Under the pieces are notes generated by a model. It saw only the letters and a list, made by a program, of their open reading frames with translations. It ran no database searches and was not told the DNA's origin. A DNA stretch of 64,000 nt from Pseudoips prasinana (taxonomy: Eukaryota > Arthropoda > Insecta > Lepidoptera > Nolidae), in contig OX621242.1 of NCBI GenBank assembly GCA_951640165.1, positions 15,121,501 to 15,185,500 of the forward strand. The letters are read 5' to 3'. The position numbers were made by a program, and so were the translations under genes. This document shows positions 11,801 to 23,508 of this stretch, one piece after another (the first letter of the stretch is position 1; each line of letters begins with the position of its first letter).

Positions 11801-12812
11801 AAAATAGTATATGTAATATATCAGTTATCTGGTTTCCATAGTACAAGCTCTGCTTAGTTTGGGATCAGATGACCGTGTGTGAATAATGTCCCAGGATATT
11901 ATTATTATTATTAGGATATTATTACCATTAGCAACATTTTTTAGAGGGAATGTTTCGTCTGCAGCTTGCAAGAGAGCATTTGTAAATGCATTACTACACT
12001 CAGTTACATCCTGCGATAAGCTAGGTAAGTTTGAAACTTTAAGCTCTAGTACAGTTTTGAATTTCTCCCATAAGTTTTCATTATTAAGTTTGTATTTTAA
12101 TCGTGGCATTCTGTGAAAACTTCTTGTATCTCGAGAACCATTTGAGGGAAAACTTAAAACAATTGGGAAGTGGTCACTGCCATAAGTATGTGATAAAGTA
12201 TGCCATGTTAAGGCTGAAGCTAAGGAAGGGGAACAAATTGAAAGGTCTATTGCACTTATATTCTCGTTTGGACCTGTACGTCTTGTAGGAGAGCCAGAAT
12301 TGAGTATACAAATGTTATGTGCGTCTAGAATTTCTAACAGCAGTTCACCGCAATAAGTTGATATAGAACTACCCCAAGAGACGTGATGGGAGTTAAAATC
12401 TCCTAAAATTAAGAATGGACAAGGGAGAAGAGTAATAAGGTTATTAAGATGATGTAAAGCTGTACAAGAAGTAGAAGGAATGTAGATAGAAACAATACAC
12501 ATATTATTTATCCGTGCAGCTACGACGGAAAAATCTTTAAATGCAGGGAGTACTAGAGGGCAAAAAGGGATGGTATTTCTGACCAGTAAAGCGGCACCGC
12601 CATACCCATCCGATCTATCATCCCTTAAGCAAGAAAATCCTGGAATTTTAAAAGTAGAGCCTGGTTTTAACCAAATCTCTGAAAGTGCAAATAAACAAGT
12701 TTTAAACTTGTTTATCAAATGAACAATTTCAGATTTTTTAGGAATTGCACTTCTACAATTATTCCACTGCAGTATCTTCTGAAGTGCGGAAATGCGAATT
12801 ATTGACGGGTTT
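8819..12812 (-). pseudogene. LINE ORF2: endonuclease, reverse transcriptase, RNase H (broken)
   Basis: The protein would nick target DNA and copy the element RNA into the chromosome. Endonuclease part (about 12780-11914): QWNNCRSAI start, SEIWLKPG, ILGDFNSHHVSWGSS and a SDHFPIVLSF end are typical of the APE-like fold. RT part (11648-9689): PGEDGIPYSFL, FLDLQSAYDRVN, GLPQGSVLSPILFN and the catalytic QYADDLLLY. RNase H part (about 9675-8819): IYTDASK, FTAECLGIAKALE, FSDSMSALQS and VWIPSHYGIVGNERAHKLA, then a C-terminal cysteine cluster near CECDDF. Lesions: TGA at 11032-11030, TAG at 9688-9686 between RT and RNase H, a SINE in the linker after the endonuclease, and no ATG in frame at the 5' end. 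Reading is otherwise continuous in one frame, which suggests recent inactivation. Confidence 0.9.
11649..11913 (+). mobile_element. tRNA-derived SINE inserted in LINE ORF2
   Basis: The head GGCCTGTTGGCGTGGTTGG with box B GGTTCGATTCCC is followed by the shared SINE body (CATAGTACAAGCTCTGCTTAG, GGGATCAGATGACC) and a (ATT)n tail. The LINE reading resumes on both sides (PSPPWWDKEC on one, NVANGNN on the other). A clean target duplication could not be read. AGGATATTATT occurs twice at the tail and may blur it. Confidence 0.88.
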
Positions 12813-12905
12813 TAGTGATTTAAACATATTAATTATAGGGGCAACGTTGGACGGTATCTTAATATTGGACTGTGCCAATGTCATAATAAGTACTTGAATG
12901 ACATC

Positions 12906-14314
12906 CTATGAAGACATCATGGAGGGGTTAGGACTTGAATTCAAAGCACAACCGTTTTGGGGTGAAGGGATTTTAAAATCATTGATTATTTGGTTATGTG
13001 ATTCACGATCATAACCTTTATTTAATTTGGGAGCTGGACGTCTATTCACGTTAACTGTCTTTTTATATGAACTATTGGTTGATGAGCGTTGTGAAAGTGA
13101 TATGGGAGACACTGGATGGTTTTGTTTCATGTGAGGTACTGGGACTGAATTTAGTACATTGGCGTACGATTTATATACGGGTGGAAACAGTTTGACTGCT
13201 TCGCCATATGATATAGATTTTTCTGCCATAGCTAACTTGATTTCCTTTTGACGATTAAATTCGGGGAATAATTTATTAGTCGCAAAATGGCTTCCTGAGC
13301 AATGACAACATGTCACATTCTCTTCCTCAACGTCACAGGAATCACCTGTATGTTCATGTCCGCATTTATAACACTTTGATCTAGATCTACATTGAAGTTT
13401 AGTATGCCAAAAGCGGCAGCAGTTAAAACATTGAATCGTGGGGTAAGTGTACAAATTAACGGGTAGTGCATTGTAGCACATATAAACTCTTTGAGGCAGG
13501 ACTTGCCCGTCAAATGTAAGTACAACATTTTGTGTCGGTTTCCACGCTGTTGAACCGTTTTCGGTACATTTATAATTTATTCTCCTTACTTTTAAACCTT
13601 ACCACACCCACAAGGCACCGAGATATTGTCCATTACTTCCTCAATTGACCAGTCAGATGGTACCCCACGAACAAAGCCCATTCGTGTAATTTGAAATGAT
13701 GGAATGAAGGCTTTTAAATTGTTCACTTCTATGCTGTCACTTGTTATAAATGAATTAGCATCGCTAAAATTTGAGAAAGCTAGGGAAATTCTATTTCTGC
13801 CTATTCTCTTAACAGAATCATTAACAATATTCTGTATACCATTTCTCAAAAGGAATTTCCCGAATGAGACTGGGTGGAGAGTAGTTCCATCGTCAGGTGA
13901 CTTGGTTACTCTTTGCACATGAATATTAAATGGGGCCTTGTCATGAGCTTCGTATTGTTTTCTTCCTATAGAAGAAAAACTTTGGGAATCTGGATCGTTA
14001 AAGGATATTGCAGGAATGACAGTTGGTGTTTGTACTAGAGTATTTTCAATTTCTTTAGTAGGGTTTATGTCACTGTTTTCAGTTACTCCACAGCGACCAC
14101 CCGTTTTGCCATCTACTGCTTGAGCGTGCTTCCTTTTCTTTTTATTGCAATGTTTGCAAATTTTATTAAAATTAGATTCTTTCCGTTTATGTTGAGATGC
14201 GGAACAATCCGTGTCCATTCCAGACTCATTAGATACAGTTGATATAGTAATAAAATTCGCCGCCGGGGGAACCATTACGCCCCCCGGGGCCGGTAAATCA
14301 GGCGGCTCGTTCAT
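12906..14314 (-). pseudogene. LINE ORF1: gag-like RNA-binding protein (frameshifted)
   Basis: This would be the nucleic-acid-binding protein that packages the element RNA. The first part (14314-13592, 240 codons) starts at an ATG and opens MNEPPDLPAPGGVMVPP. A shift of frame at about 13590 then joins to the second part (about 13589-12906). There two complete CCHC knuckles are seen: CFNCCRFWHTKLQC (CX2CX4HX4C) and CYKCGHEHTGDSC (CX2CX3HX4C). A third, CCHCSGSHFATNKLF, has Phe where the last Cys is expected. The tail is Ser/Asn/Pro-rich and ends NPSMMSS. Together the two parts would give roughly 465 residues. The position upstream of ORF2 on the same strand fits the non-LTR layout. Confidence 0.85.
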
Positions 14315-14814
14315 ATGCAGTAAAACATAAAAAACTTACCGAGATCGAAGTCTATATATACACAAAAACTATTATTGTAAACTAAATATTAATAATATTT
14401 ACACTAACACACAGTACTTATCCCTATAATATACAAAATAGAATATAAATAATTATCGGAAAGAAAAATCGACCATTCAGTTCAACGTTTCCCGCGCTTT
14501 TTTCACAAATGGATGTTATTCAACTTTAGGCTTTTTATAGGCCCTGGCTTCAATAGTCTTTTAAGCATACGTTTTTTTAAGATAGTTTGTTTTTTTAATT
14601 TATGTCATGACCATGGATATTAAATTCTTCAGTAGTAATAATTCATAGTTACATTGTACCATTAGCGTTTTCGTCATCTAGTCAATAGTCACAGTGAAAT
14701 TAAAAACGAGTGTGCTTTAGATCACACGACCGAGTTAAAACTTAGGGCGTCGCGTCGTACAACGGTGCGGTGTCGTTTCACGATACGACGAAATCTACGA
14801 TGAGCAACGTAAAA

Positions 14815-14827
14815 AAAAAAAAAAAAA
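14815..14827. repeat. Poly-A run
   Basis: An uninterrupted A run of about 17 bases in a GC-richer patch. It may mark a retroposed 3' end, but no body was identified next to it. Confidence 0.4.
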
Positions 14828-14904
14828 CTTGTGTGTACTTATGCACCCGCGTTAGAAGTTATACTTCTTAATATACAACTTGAACATAGTTATCAATTTT
14901 CATA

Positions 14905-15055
14905 CCACCTAGAACTAACTTCATGCTGTTATTTTTACGATGCGCGCGCATCGTAAAAATTCACTGTCATACCTACCACCTAGAACTAACTTCATGCTGT
15001 TAAATTTTTTGGTGTCGGTGTGCGCGCGCATCGTAAAAATTCACTCTCATCATTT
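14905..15055. repeat. About 75-bp imperfect tandem repeat with GCGCGC cores
   Basis: ACCACCTAGAACTAACTTCA and GCGCGCATCGTAAAAATTCA each occur twice, in the same order and at matching spacing. The first unit also has a palindromic core in which TTTTTACGATGCGCGC is followed by its reverse complement. No coding potential. Confidence 0.75.
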
Positions 15056-15189
15056 TTCTCCATCGCGCCAAAAGAAGTATAACTTCAAAAACACGACATC
15101 GTAACGTAATGTGCCACGCGCGATACACGGCACGATGCCGTCGATACAGTGAGGTGGTGTTTTAGTTCATTCCGAAAGCTAAACCGCAC

Positions 15190-17303
15190 TAGACGCATTC
15201 TGCTTCTGCTGTTAATAAGAAGACGAAGAAAGAAAAGACAGATACTCAGAAGATATTGGATCCACCCATTTCTTTCAAACATGAATAACGGGAGTCACTT
15301 TGTAAAGAAGTACAATGCCTTAAAATAGACCACAACAAGTTCATTGATTACTTTAGAATGAGTGTATCAAGTTTTGAAGAGTTACTTCATCGGATAACTC
15401 CACATATAGCAGTGCCTCTAGCACGAGTTCCTGCAGTTTACTTACTCGATCACACGTACAGTTTCGTCCCATACAGAGTTTTAGTTCTTAATAGTTTCAG
15501 CGAGAGGCGCTGGTGTACAATGTATGGGAGGAAACTGTACGTGTGATTGAGTAAGTAAACTGCAGGAACTCGTGCTAGAGGCACAGGAAAATATGGCAGA
15601 GGCAGATCACCCATCGAACTTCTCGAGATGCTGTAAGGTAAATGAAACAACAACTTTCTCATATTTTTTCATTCACAAATCAACGACACTAAACAACAAT
15701 TTTTGAAAATTAAGTTGTAAACAAAGAAAGCTTCACCTCAAATTAACAGATATTAAATCAACTTAAACATAATTTTAAATCAACATTACACCTTTGGATT
15801 CCGTTTTTAAGAAAAGTCATAAATCGATAGGAGTGATGCTATTAGTTCACTTGATGTATTCGAATGTCATCCTTTTTGCCTTGCTTGGCAGCTGGTGACA
15901 GTGCTGCCTCTCGGGTAGACTGTGTCGAACTTCCGGCTGTTTGGTAACTACCATGGTAAGAACTTTGCCATGAACTTTGGGGTCTTTGTGTTTCATAGTT
16001 ACTCTGGTACGAAGATGGACAATTACTCTGAGAATAATATATAGAGGTATGTTGCTGTGATTGTTCGTATAGATCCATTAAAACTTTTGAGACCCGACTT
16101 TGGAAAATTAACGTTTGATGATCATTTAGTTTATTTAAAGATGGTAATATCGCTTTAAAAAAAGATAAATGTCTGTTTTCGGGCTCTTCTAATTTTGCCA
16201 TAATTTCTTCTTCAAATGTATCGACATTTATCCTTTTTCGTGATGGCTTGGGTAGAGATGGACTTTTAAATTTTCTTTTTGGACTTTCCTTTTGTGTGTT
16301 CTGATTGTTTGTTTATAGATCTATTATACTATCCACATATACAAATGCATACCTTTACATAGATTATTTATCTATGTTTACATTTTTAATTTGTAGTGTG
16401 GGCTATGCCTATACTACAAATTATTTCATTTATTTATTTCCTTATTTTATTTCAGGTTTTTGGCTTCAGGAAACACCTGAAATAAATAATATTATAGACT
16501 TATAATAACTTATAATAATAAAGACATGTATTTAAACTGCTGTCGTGGAGCGTCTACTATTGCTTAAACTGTAATAATAGTTTGTGGAGCTATATGGAAG
16601 CATCTTTTGATCGAAAATATACCGAAAATAACTACTGAGCGGCTAACAAATATTGCTGAGAAGTTTGCCATGAGTACCAACTTTCCTAATTGCATAGGTG
16701 CACTTGACGGGAAACATGTTCGAATTTGGAGTGCCAAACACGGCGGATCGCTTTTTATTAATAACAAAAATTATCATTCTGTATTGTTGTTGGCACTAGT
16801 AGATTCTAAATACAGATTTATATATGTTGATATTGGAGCATATGGCAAGGAATGTGACTCAACCTTTTACAATAATTCAAAGTTGAATGAATTACTTTTA
16901 AAAGGACAACTTCCTTTACAAACACCAAAGCTTTACCAGGCTCCCAAACGCCTCTTCATTTTGTTTTTATTGTAGACGAAGGCTTACCGTTAACAAATAA
17001 TATAATGCGCCCATACCAAGGAAAACATTTGACGATACAACAAAGAGATTTTAATTATTGTTTGCCTGTGTCCCGGCTAAAAAGTGGAGGGTATTTCATC
17101 GACCATTAAATGTTTCTTTAGATCTTTGCACAAATATCATAAAAGCAAGCTGTGTTTTACATAATGTCATTCTAAACCGTGAAGGAGCCGTATCATTTGA
17201 AGATAGGATAATTGATTATTCTTTTATTGAACTACAACAATCCACACAGGAGGGTAGAACAAGAACTAGAACTACCGAAATAAGAAATAAATTTTCTGAT
17301 TAA
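15190..17303 (+). pseudogene. PIF/Harbinger transposase, fragmented
   Basis: This would be the DDE transposase of a Harbinger element. N-terminal piece (about 15220-15411): RRYWIHPF, then after a frame change near 15325 FIDYFRMSVSSFEELLHRI, a motif typical of the family. Catalytic piece (about 16540-16930): GASTIA, a stop, then PNCIGALDGKHVRI and HSVLLLALVDSKYRFIYVDI. C-terminal piece (about 16930-17303): after a shift, FVIVDEGLP-like text (VDEGLPLTNN), MRPYQGKHLT, then KKWRVFHRPLNVS and KASCVLHNVI. The residues normally between FNY and KWRVFH are deleted. A 171-bp palindromic element interrupts it at 15412, and a BESS-coding segment lies on the other strand between its N-terminal and catalytic pieces. 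It cannot make an active enzyme. Confidence 0.85.
15412..15582. mobile_element. 171-bp palindromic MITE inside Harbinger remnant
   Basis: The arms are about 63 bp and pair at nearly every position (GTGCCTCTAGCACGAGTTCC at one end, its complement at the other), around a loop of some 45 bp. It begins exactly where the transposase N-terminal reading stops. No clear target duplication is visible. Confidence 0.8.
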
Positions 17304-17481
17304 TTTTCGCACACCTCTTTCCATGCTGTTGTTTTTTATTTTTATTTTTGTGTTTTTCAGATGTTTTGTCCCATAGTACGGGACGCTGCTCGACTAGGGT
17401 AATTAGATGATCGACTTCAATACCATCCGTCATCTTTGAATTTTGAATAACAACTGCGCAGGTTTCATCATTCATTATCAT
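15842..17481 (-). pseudogene. Harbinger accessory gene: MADF and BESS domain pieces
   Basis: Many animal Harbinger elements carry a second gene for a DNA-binding, BESS-type interaction protein. Here the start is at 17481 (ATG), and IEVDHLITLVEQRPVLWDKT followed, after a shift, by TAWKEVC is the first half of a MADF domain. A second segment (about 16306-15842) encodes PKRKFKSPSLPKPSRKRINV, then HLSFFKAILPSLNKLNDHQT with VLMDLYEQ. This fits the BESS motif. A Ser/Tyr/Gln-rich tail ends HQVN. A possible acceptor CAATCAG precedes the BESS segment. The second half of MADF is missing. The transposase catalytic and C-terminal pieces lie on the opposite strand between these two segments, and the two genes meet tail to head at about 17300. 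Confidence 0.75.
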
Positions 17482-17660
17482 TTAGGGTAGCGTGACGAGA
17501 AAACCGCCCTGCACTGCGGCGGCAAGAGAGGCTATGGTGACCTAAACGTTCTACCTCCATTCCGCAATGGCAGGTGTGTGGTTCAGCTCTGCAGATGCCC
17601 AGACGCAAACCGATGGCGATAGAGAAGCTGTTGTTGTCCATTAATGTTCCCACCTTGGCT
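17482..17660 (-). pseudogene. Retroelement C-terminal fragment (GLRLG...HTCHCG...LSCRRSAGR)
   Basis: The frame has GLRLGICRAEPHTCHCGMEV, then LGHHSLSCRRSAGRFSRHAT. I recognise this Cys/His pattern and the SAGR-x-RH text from C-terminal regions of multi-copy invertebrate retroelement proteins, but cannot name the clade. It stops at NDNE, next to the MADF start, and has no upstream partner, so it is a fragment. Confidence 0.6.
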
Positions 17661-19089
17661 GATGGTATTGTAAGGCGTACTATTCTCTAAAAGAGTATTT
17701 GACCGTTAAACTCTATATTTAGGCGAATACTTCGTAAGTATTATATATTAATTCGCCACCACTCGAGAACCTTGATGAAATTTATAGATCTATTATTAAT
17801 TTTTTTATTTCATTTTTGTGAATCTGTATAATAATATTTTGCACGCCCTATTAGGCAGAACATATTGAACTAGGTATAACTAAATTTATCTGATATCTTG
17901 AAATGTATTATATAGGTATTGTACTTAACTACCTATGTTCGGCAATGAATGATTGATTGATCCCTCTTTAACCCCTATTGTAATATAAGAAATTTTACTC
18001 ACTCTCTTTCTTATCTTAAGATAGAAAGAGAGTCTCAAATTCCGTTCGCTTCACCCGATCACACTTTTCATAAATCTCTCGTCATGCAATCACCAGATTA
18101 CTCTCCAATTCAAGCGAGCGTAAAGAAGTTTTACTTCAAAAAAGTTCATCACAGTAAAGTCAAAGTCCTACCCCAGTAAGCCAGTAAAGACTTTACTACA
18201 GGCTTCTATGGAGTTTTAGAATCCACACGGCAACACGGCAATATGATACTTTCTTTCACTTTTGCATATTGTCGAAGGCGTTAAACATCCACAGTATTTA
18301 CACAAATGCCTCGCGTTGGCGCCAAAACTCTTTTAGTTTTTAATTACTAAGGAGAGTTGTCTATACAAGTCTTTAAAATTGCCATACCTCTTACTAAATA
18401 TTGGGGAGGTACTGTCTTTGATTACTATAAATAATTATAATACAATTATGATGATGATAATGTTTTCCTCAAGGTATAAGTCATACTGAGGTAGATTGTA
18501 TTTAAACGACAAGACTTTGTAGGCTAATCTTATGTGTACCTAAATCAGCTGCTCGCCTGCTCCTCTTTGACCAAAACAATACTCTTATGTGAATTTAAAC
18601 TATAAAAAAAATATACATTGTACTTAAACCATACCTACGAAATTAACATAGAAAAAAGAATTTAAAATTGTTTCAAGAATATTTTATAATTTCCTAGGAA
18701 TTACTTTTGCCTTTTGTTTAATGAAAGTTTATTGATGCCTCTGCAATAGAATTCCTGGGAACGGAAATAGATTTTCATGATTAGGTACTCCCCAATTCCC
18801 GAAAATTTCGCTATAAATAGCTATCCGAATTCCGTAAACATCGAAACTAGCTGGTACAAAGTCTGGTGATATGGAGCTTGTTCATTATCATTTGAATTTC
18901 TTTATAGTACACAATTGCAATAATTGTTGTGGAGTTGGGATAAATATTGCCAGCGCATGCCCACTCTCAAATGAGCAGTTTTTTTCTCAACTTTTTGGTT
19001 TTACCCATAGGTACCTACTGATATTTAGATTTTCCCTAGAATATTAAGGGTATAGGTATCCAGTGTCGGCTGACAATGTATCTATCAAT
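17661..19089. other. Intergenic DNA with palindrome and GAAGT-ACTTC motif
   Basis: At 18001-18033 ACTCTCTTTCTTATC pairs with GATAGAAAGAGAGT. At about 18118-18140 the sequence GCGTAAAGAAGTTTTACTTC occurs. I read it as the end of a repeat seen again near 27375 and 52434. No gene supported. Confidence 0.5.
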
Positions 19090-19149
19090 TTATTTTGTTT
19101 CAGTACTATAAAAGATACTATTATCTTTTATAGTCCTGAAACAAAATAA
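19090..19149. repeat. 60-bp hairpin
   Basis: Arms of about 28 bp (TTATTTTGTTTCAGTACTAT... and its complement) differ at one position around a short loop. Confidence 0.8.
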
Positions 19150-19359
19150 TATCGTAATTTTGAATGAAACTGATTTTTTGACGGTATCTCGAGAACGGAT
19201 CCTTTTTAAGCCTTTAAAAGTTTCGCATTACTAATGTAAGGATATCATAAAATAATTGAATCCGTATACAACACTATCTGATTTGATTCAAGCCAGTTGA
19301 CTGGACTCCTAAACAGCAGAACAGATTTTAGATATTTATACAATACAAAATTCCAAAAT

Positions 19360-19615
19360 TCATTTCTATTTGAAGGGCAAGACAGCCTCTACCTACAGTT
19401 AGTAAATAATAAACGCCATTAATTCTCTTAAGCCTCTAATAGTAATCCCGAATATATTTTTATATTCGGGTATATAAAGCAGTTTGGATTTACAAGATTC
19501 CAAATTCTTTTTTATTTGAAGGGCAGACAGCCTCGGCCTGGCCAGTTAGTAAATAATTCTCTTAAGCCCCTAAAACTAATCCCGAATATATATTTATATA
19601 TTCGGGTATATAAAT
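19360..19615. repeat. Duplicated segment, each copy ending in an ATTCGGG hairpin
   Basis: Both halves share TATTTGAAGGGCA, AGACAGCCTC, AGTTAGTAAATAAT, TTCTCTTAAGCC and then CCCGAATATA...TATATTCGGGTATATAA. The halves differ by small indels, consistent with an old tandem duplication of about 130 bp. Confidence 0.7.
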
Positions 19616-19763
19616 TACAAAAACCTAGTTACAAAATGTTTAAACCCATGAGAGACACTATAAAACAAAAATTGGCAAAAATATGTGTGAGCAAGTTAAT
19701 CTTGTTGGAGTGAAGAAAATAATATTTTTCAATTCATAAAAAAAATTGTTAAATTGTATTATA

Positions 19764-19824
19764 TTATTTCCTTTTAGTTAGCAAACAATAAAAACTTTAT
19801 TGTTTGCTAACTGAGAGGAAATAA
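19764..19824. repeat. 61-bp hairpin
   Basis: TTATTTCCTTTTAGTTAGCA...pairs with TGCTAACTGAGAGGAAATAA; arms about 28 bp with two mismatches. Confidence 0.8.
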
Positions 19825-20645
19825 TCGTACCTATGTTTGTACTATTTTAGTGGTTAATGTTTAATAATACATTACACAACATTAAGTTAGGCTTATTTTG
19901 ATTCATACAGACCTATTAGAAACAATAACACGAATTTCTTTTAAGTAAATCTATATTAACTACTAGGAAAAGCGCTCAATTTAGTGTTCAATTTTTTTCT
20001 ATTTATTATACCAGTAAACTGTATTAGAATTGCCTAATATGTACTATAGGTGGATTATTAGGAAGGTAAATTGATATGAGATGAATAGGGCAGAAGATGC
20101 TGCGCGTGAAATCTTTTGTATCGATTGTTCTAAGACAATTCGTGATAATATGGGTGAATATTCCGAATTCATACTCTGACGGACACATAAACTGTATCAA
20201 AGTTCAGGATTCCTTTCAAATGAATATTTTTAATGAGTATGCAATTTTGTCTGATTTACATAAGAGAAAAAGTTAAGACTGGCTATGACGAATCATAAAA
20301 ATATGAATGATCATTGAAAATTGATTCTTTTATTATCGGGAGAAGTAAACGACAAATACACCTAGAATGAAAAATTTGGTATAGTTCCAACCTTTATTTT
20401 TATTCTAGGTGTTAAATTTTAAAAAATAATCTATTTATCTAAACTGGGTGTATATTTTGTCGAGTAAAAAGTTCTGACTACCTACAGGTTGTCCTGGAAA
20501 TTTACAAGACTAGCAGTTGCCATGGCTGCATTGAAAATTTTAACTTTGAATAGATTTTTTTAATTTAATAACATTTCTTGTACCTATATTGTAAAATCAC
20601 CCGCAATATTTGGAAGCAATTAGTAATAAAGTAAAAACTACTACT

Positions 20646-20678
20646 ACTAGCTCTAAAATAATCTATTTTAGAGCTAGT
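20646..20678. repeat. 33-bp hairpin
   Basis: ACTAGCTCTAAAAT and ATTTTAGAGCTAGT are perfect inverted repeats around a five-base loop. Confidence 0.75.
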
Positions 20679-23374
20679 CTCACCCTCTTACCCACCACTA
20701 TACTACTATATAATGTAATAAATAAACATGACGAACTGGTTGAGCCCTCGCCTCTAGGCTACCAGCATTCACCATGGTAAAAAAAAGGAAAAAATATGAT
20801 TAACCGCCTCCTTGTACTTTTACAGCACACTACACTAGATAGCAGAAAAGTGAGCAGGGAAATCTTGATGCTCGTTATACCTGGGTTAAGTAAGAGCAAT
20901 GTGAAGGTGGTCGCTCGTTATAGACACTTACGTTTAAAACACCCCTTTGGTGTGAGTGATAAATGACGTTATAGGCAGTAGGTACAAAATAAAACTCTGT
21001 TATATTAGATATGTGTACAATAATATATTTACACATTATATAAAAGGTACAAAAACACGTGTGACTCCACATATGGTAATTGACAGACAAGTTAAATTCA
21101 CCGTTCTAAGCGTGCCAGTCCTTAGTACGTGATTGACAAAATATTTATTGAGACTTATGACTAAAAAACGGTCTTTAATTTAAGAATACGAAGTAACAAA
21201 AAACAATTTAATGTTAAGTTTAATTTTTATAAATATCCACACGCTAAAAGAAAATTCATGTCCAGGTATATGTATGCCCGACCACACCGATCACTCATCA
21301 GTCATCAGCGGAGTAGGTAAGTGTGGCGATGTAGATATACTATATCACTCCAGTATTCGACCAAGGAAATCAACAAATTATTTGTGATAAAATTATGCAA
21401 AAATTCACAAACTGAAAAGGGGATTATTATTTACAACAAATTAAAAAATGTACAACCCCCAAAATTTCTCTAAGTGTATTATACTAATAGTGAAGTCCTT
21501 TCATTTGATACCCATCAACAACATTTCCCATGTGGGAAAAAATGTTATCCACTATTTTGTGGCGGCATCCGCAGCCATATTAGCTCAATTTTTAACAAAC
21601 ATACATAGCTAAGAATACTCCCGACTGATTCACCTATCCAGGTGTGTTATATCATCAAAAAACCAAAATCAATATCGGATCATCCGTCCGAGAGCTATGA
21701 TGTAACAGACACATCCAGTTATTGGCTTAACTATTTTTATAAGTTTAAATACTTATAACATTAGTTAAACCAATGGCTGAATAAGTTAAGAGATATCTTG
21801 ACATTGTCATAGTTGCCCTGCAAGTAGAAGTTAAACAGGCTTAGAACTAGTAAATTCAACGTTTGTAGTAGATATTTTGTTTTTAATCCTGGTTATTACA
21901 ACATATGGCCCCCTACAATTAAATTCTGTACGTATTTTAATATACAGGGATTTAAGCAATTAGCGTCTTTATAATTGGGTGATGAATCGTTAATATAGAA
22001 GGTATCTAAGTGTATTTGTCACGCAATATAACTAATTCGTAATAATAATCAAATACTTTTTTATGACATTTTTGTTACTTTAATGTTTACTGTGAGGTAA
22101 TAACGATACTGCATATCCCAATTGTATCATGACTACTAATTACCTGCCACCACTCTTTCGCAGCAGTTTTGCCTTTGTGATGGTGATGTTGATGTGATGA
22201 TGATGATGATGATGACTCTTTCGGATGTAAACAGACAATCTAGAACGTGAACAACACACCGACTGTAAACTCATATTTCAAATACAGTCTTTTGAAATAT
22301 TTACTAGTTTCTACTCGCAGCTTTACTCGGGTTAAAATCTTAAAAGATTTTCGGAGTAAATGTCACCATAATATATGGTACTCCAGACTAACTAAGGTTC
22401 ACAAGCGTTTGCATGTTTTAGGGAAAACGGTTGTGTGGTTGACACGTGAAGAGTTAAGAAACAAGTATATAAAGTTCTTTCGAAATTATAAATTATATTG
22501 GTGTGATGAACAGATATGTACACGTTGTTATGTCGCGTAACTACGGTCTATGAGACAAATTTTGAGTCTCGTAGATAAATTTTCCGTTTATGAAATTTTT
22601 CACTCCATAGAATAGTATATTTTTCATAATTGAAAACGCATTTTCGATCAACTCTTAAAATTAAAATTTCAGATAATCAGTAGAATTTCAGCCAAAATTC
22701 AAAATAATTATTTGATAGTCTGTAAAGAAGATTTTATTCATCGAATATTCTTTATCTGAAGATAAAAAAATGGTCAGTAAAATAAGTTTTCTCATACTTA
22801 TTCTACGTTTTCTCTTTAAAAGTAATTTAATTTTAATTTTACTTCATACATTACATTTCATGCTTAATTCTATGCTTATTCTAGAAATACGTGAAGGCAC
22901 TTAATATTTAATCATATTTTTCTTCTAATCAGAATAGATACCACAGGAAACTGTTTTAAAAAGTAGCTCAGACTGGAAACTAGGATGACATTCACAGACA
23001 TTTAGTTATTTATTTAAAAACAGTACTAGTTGCAGGGTATTAAAATGTCCTAAAAACATAGTGAATCGGTTGCGATCATTTGTGTATTCTGAAATGTTTT
23101 AAAATAAACAATAGTATACATTATTAGTTATTTACTTAAAGAAGACTGATACAAGAGGTTCAAAAGGTACTGTGCTTCTGAAGTATTGTGGTCTTTTAGT
23201 TTTAAAATTCATGTAAAAATTTTGTAGACACATTTAAGGGTTGTTCAGGTGAAATCTATGAAAATTCATTAGTTTTGTTTACGTATACTGTATTTTTATT
23301 AATAAGCAGTTAATTAATTTATTGTTATTTTATATCATGATTTTGAAGTGTGTAACATGTAAAAAATCTTTGTA
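20679..23374. other. Intergenic DNA, no gene supported
   Basis: AT-rich. A GATGATG run is at about 22190-22215. The 97-residue frame at 22247-22540 has no domain, signal sequence or splice context that would support it. Confidence 0.55.
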
Positions 23375-23508
23375 CAGACGCCAGCACATCCAGCTACCAC
23401 ATCTGTCAAATTTCTTTTATAGATTTTCAACTTTATCACAACAGCGTAAGGTTCACTTTCAATTGGTGAAATTTGACAGATTGGGGTAGCTTGATATGCT
23501 GGCGTCTG
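23375..23508. mobile_element. 134-bp MITE with TA target site
   Basis: Terminal inverted repeats CAGACGCCAGCACATC / GATATGCTGGCGTCTG continue into CTGTCAAATTT and AAATTTGACAG. TA flanks both ends, as for Tc1/mariner-type elements. A related, left-truncated or diverged copy is at about 45626-45749. Confidence 0.8.

Larger units (their letters stand above)
8749..14520 (-). mobile_element. Near full-length RNase H-bearing non-LTR retrotransposon
   Basis: Read on the minus strand it has a 5' leader, a gag-like ORF1 with zinc knuckles (14314-12906), ORF2 with apurinic-type endonuclease, reverse transcriptase and RNase H (about 12812-8819), and an AT-repeat tail. This order and the RNase H place it in the I/LOA/R1-like group rather than jockey proper. 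Which clade is not settled. The 5' border near 14520 is a guess from the loss of recognisable sequence. Damage is light: one ORF1 frameshift, two in-frame ORF2 stops, and a SINE insertion at about 11649-11913. Confidence 0.85.

Noticed and set aside
10100..12288. Plus-strand frames in the LINE
   Set aside because: Antisense shadows of ORF2, which shows domain motifs throughout on the minus strand.
22247..22540. 97-residue plus-strand frame
   Set aside because: No domain, signal peptide or repeat relation; composition is as expected of chance.
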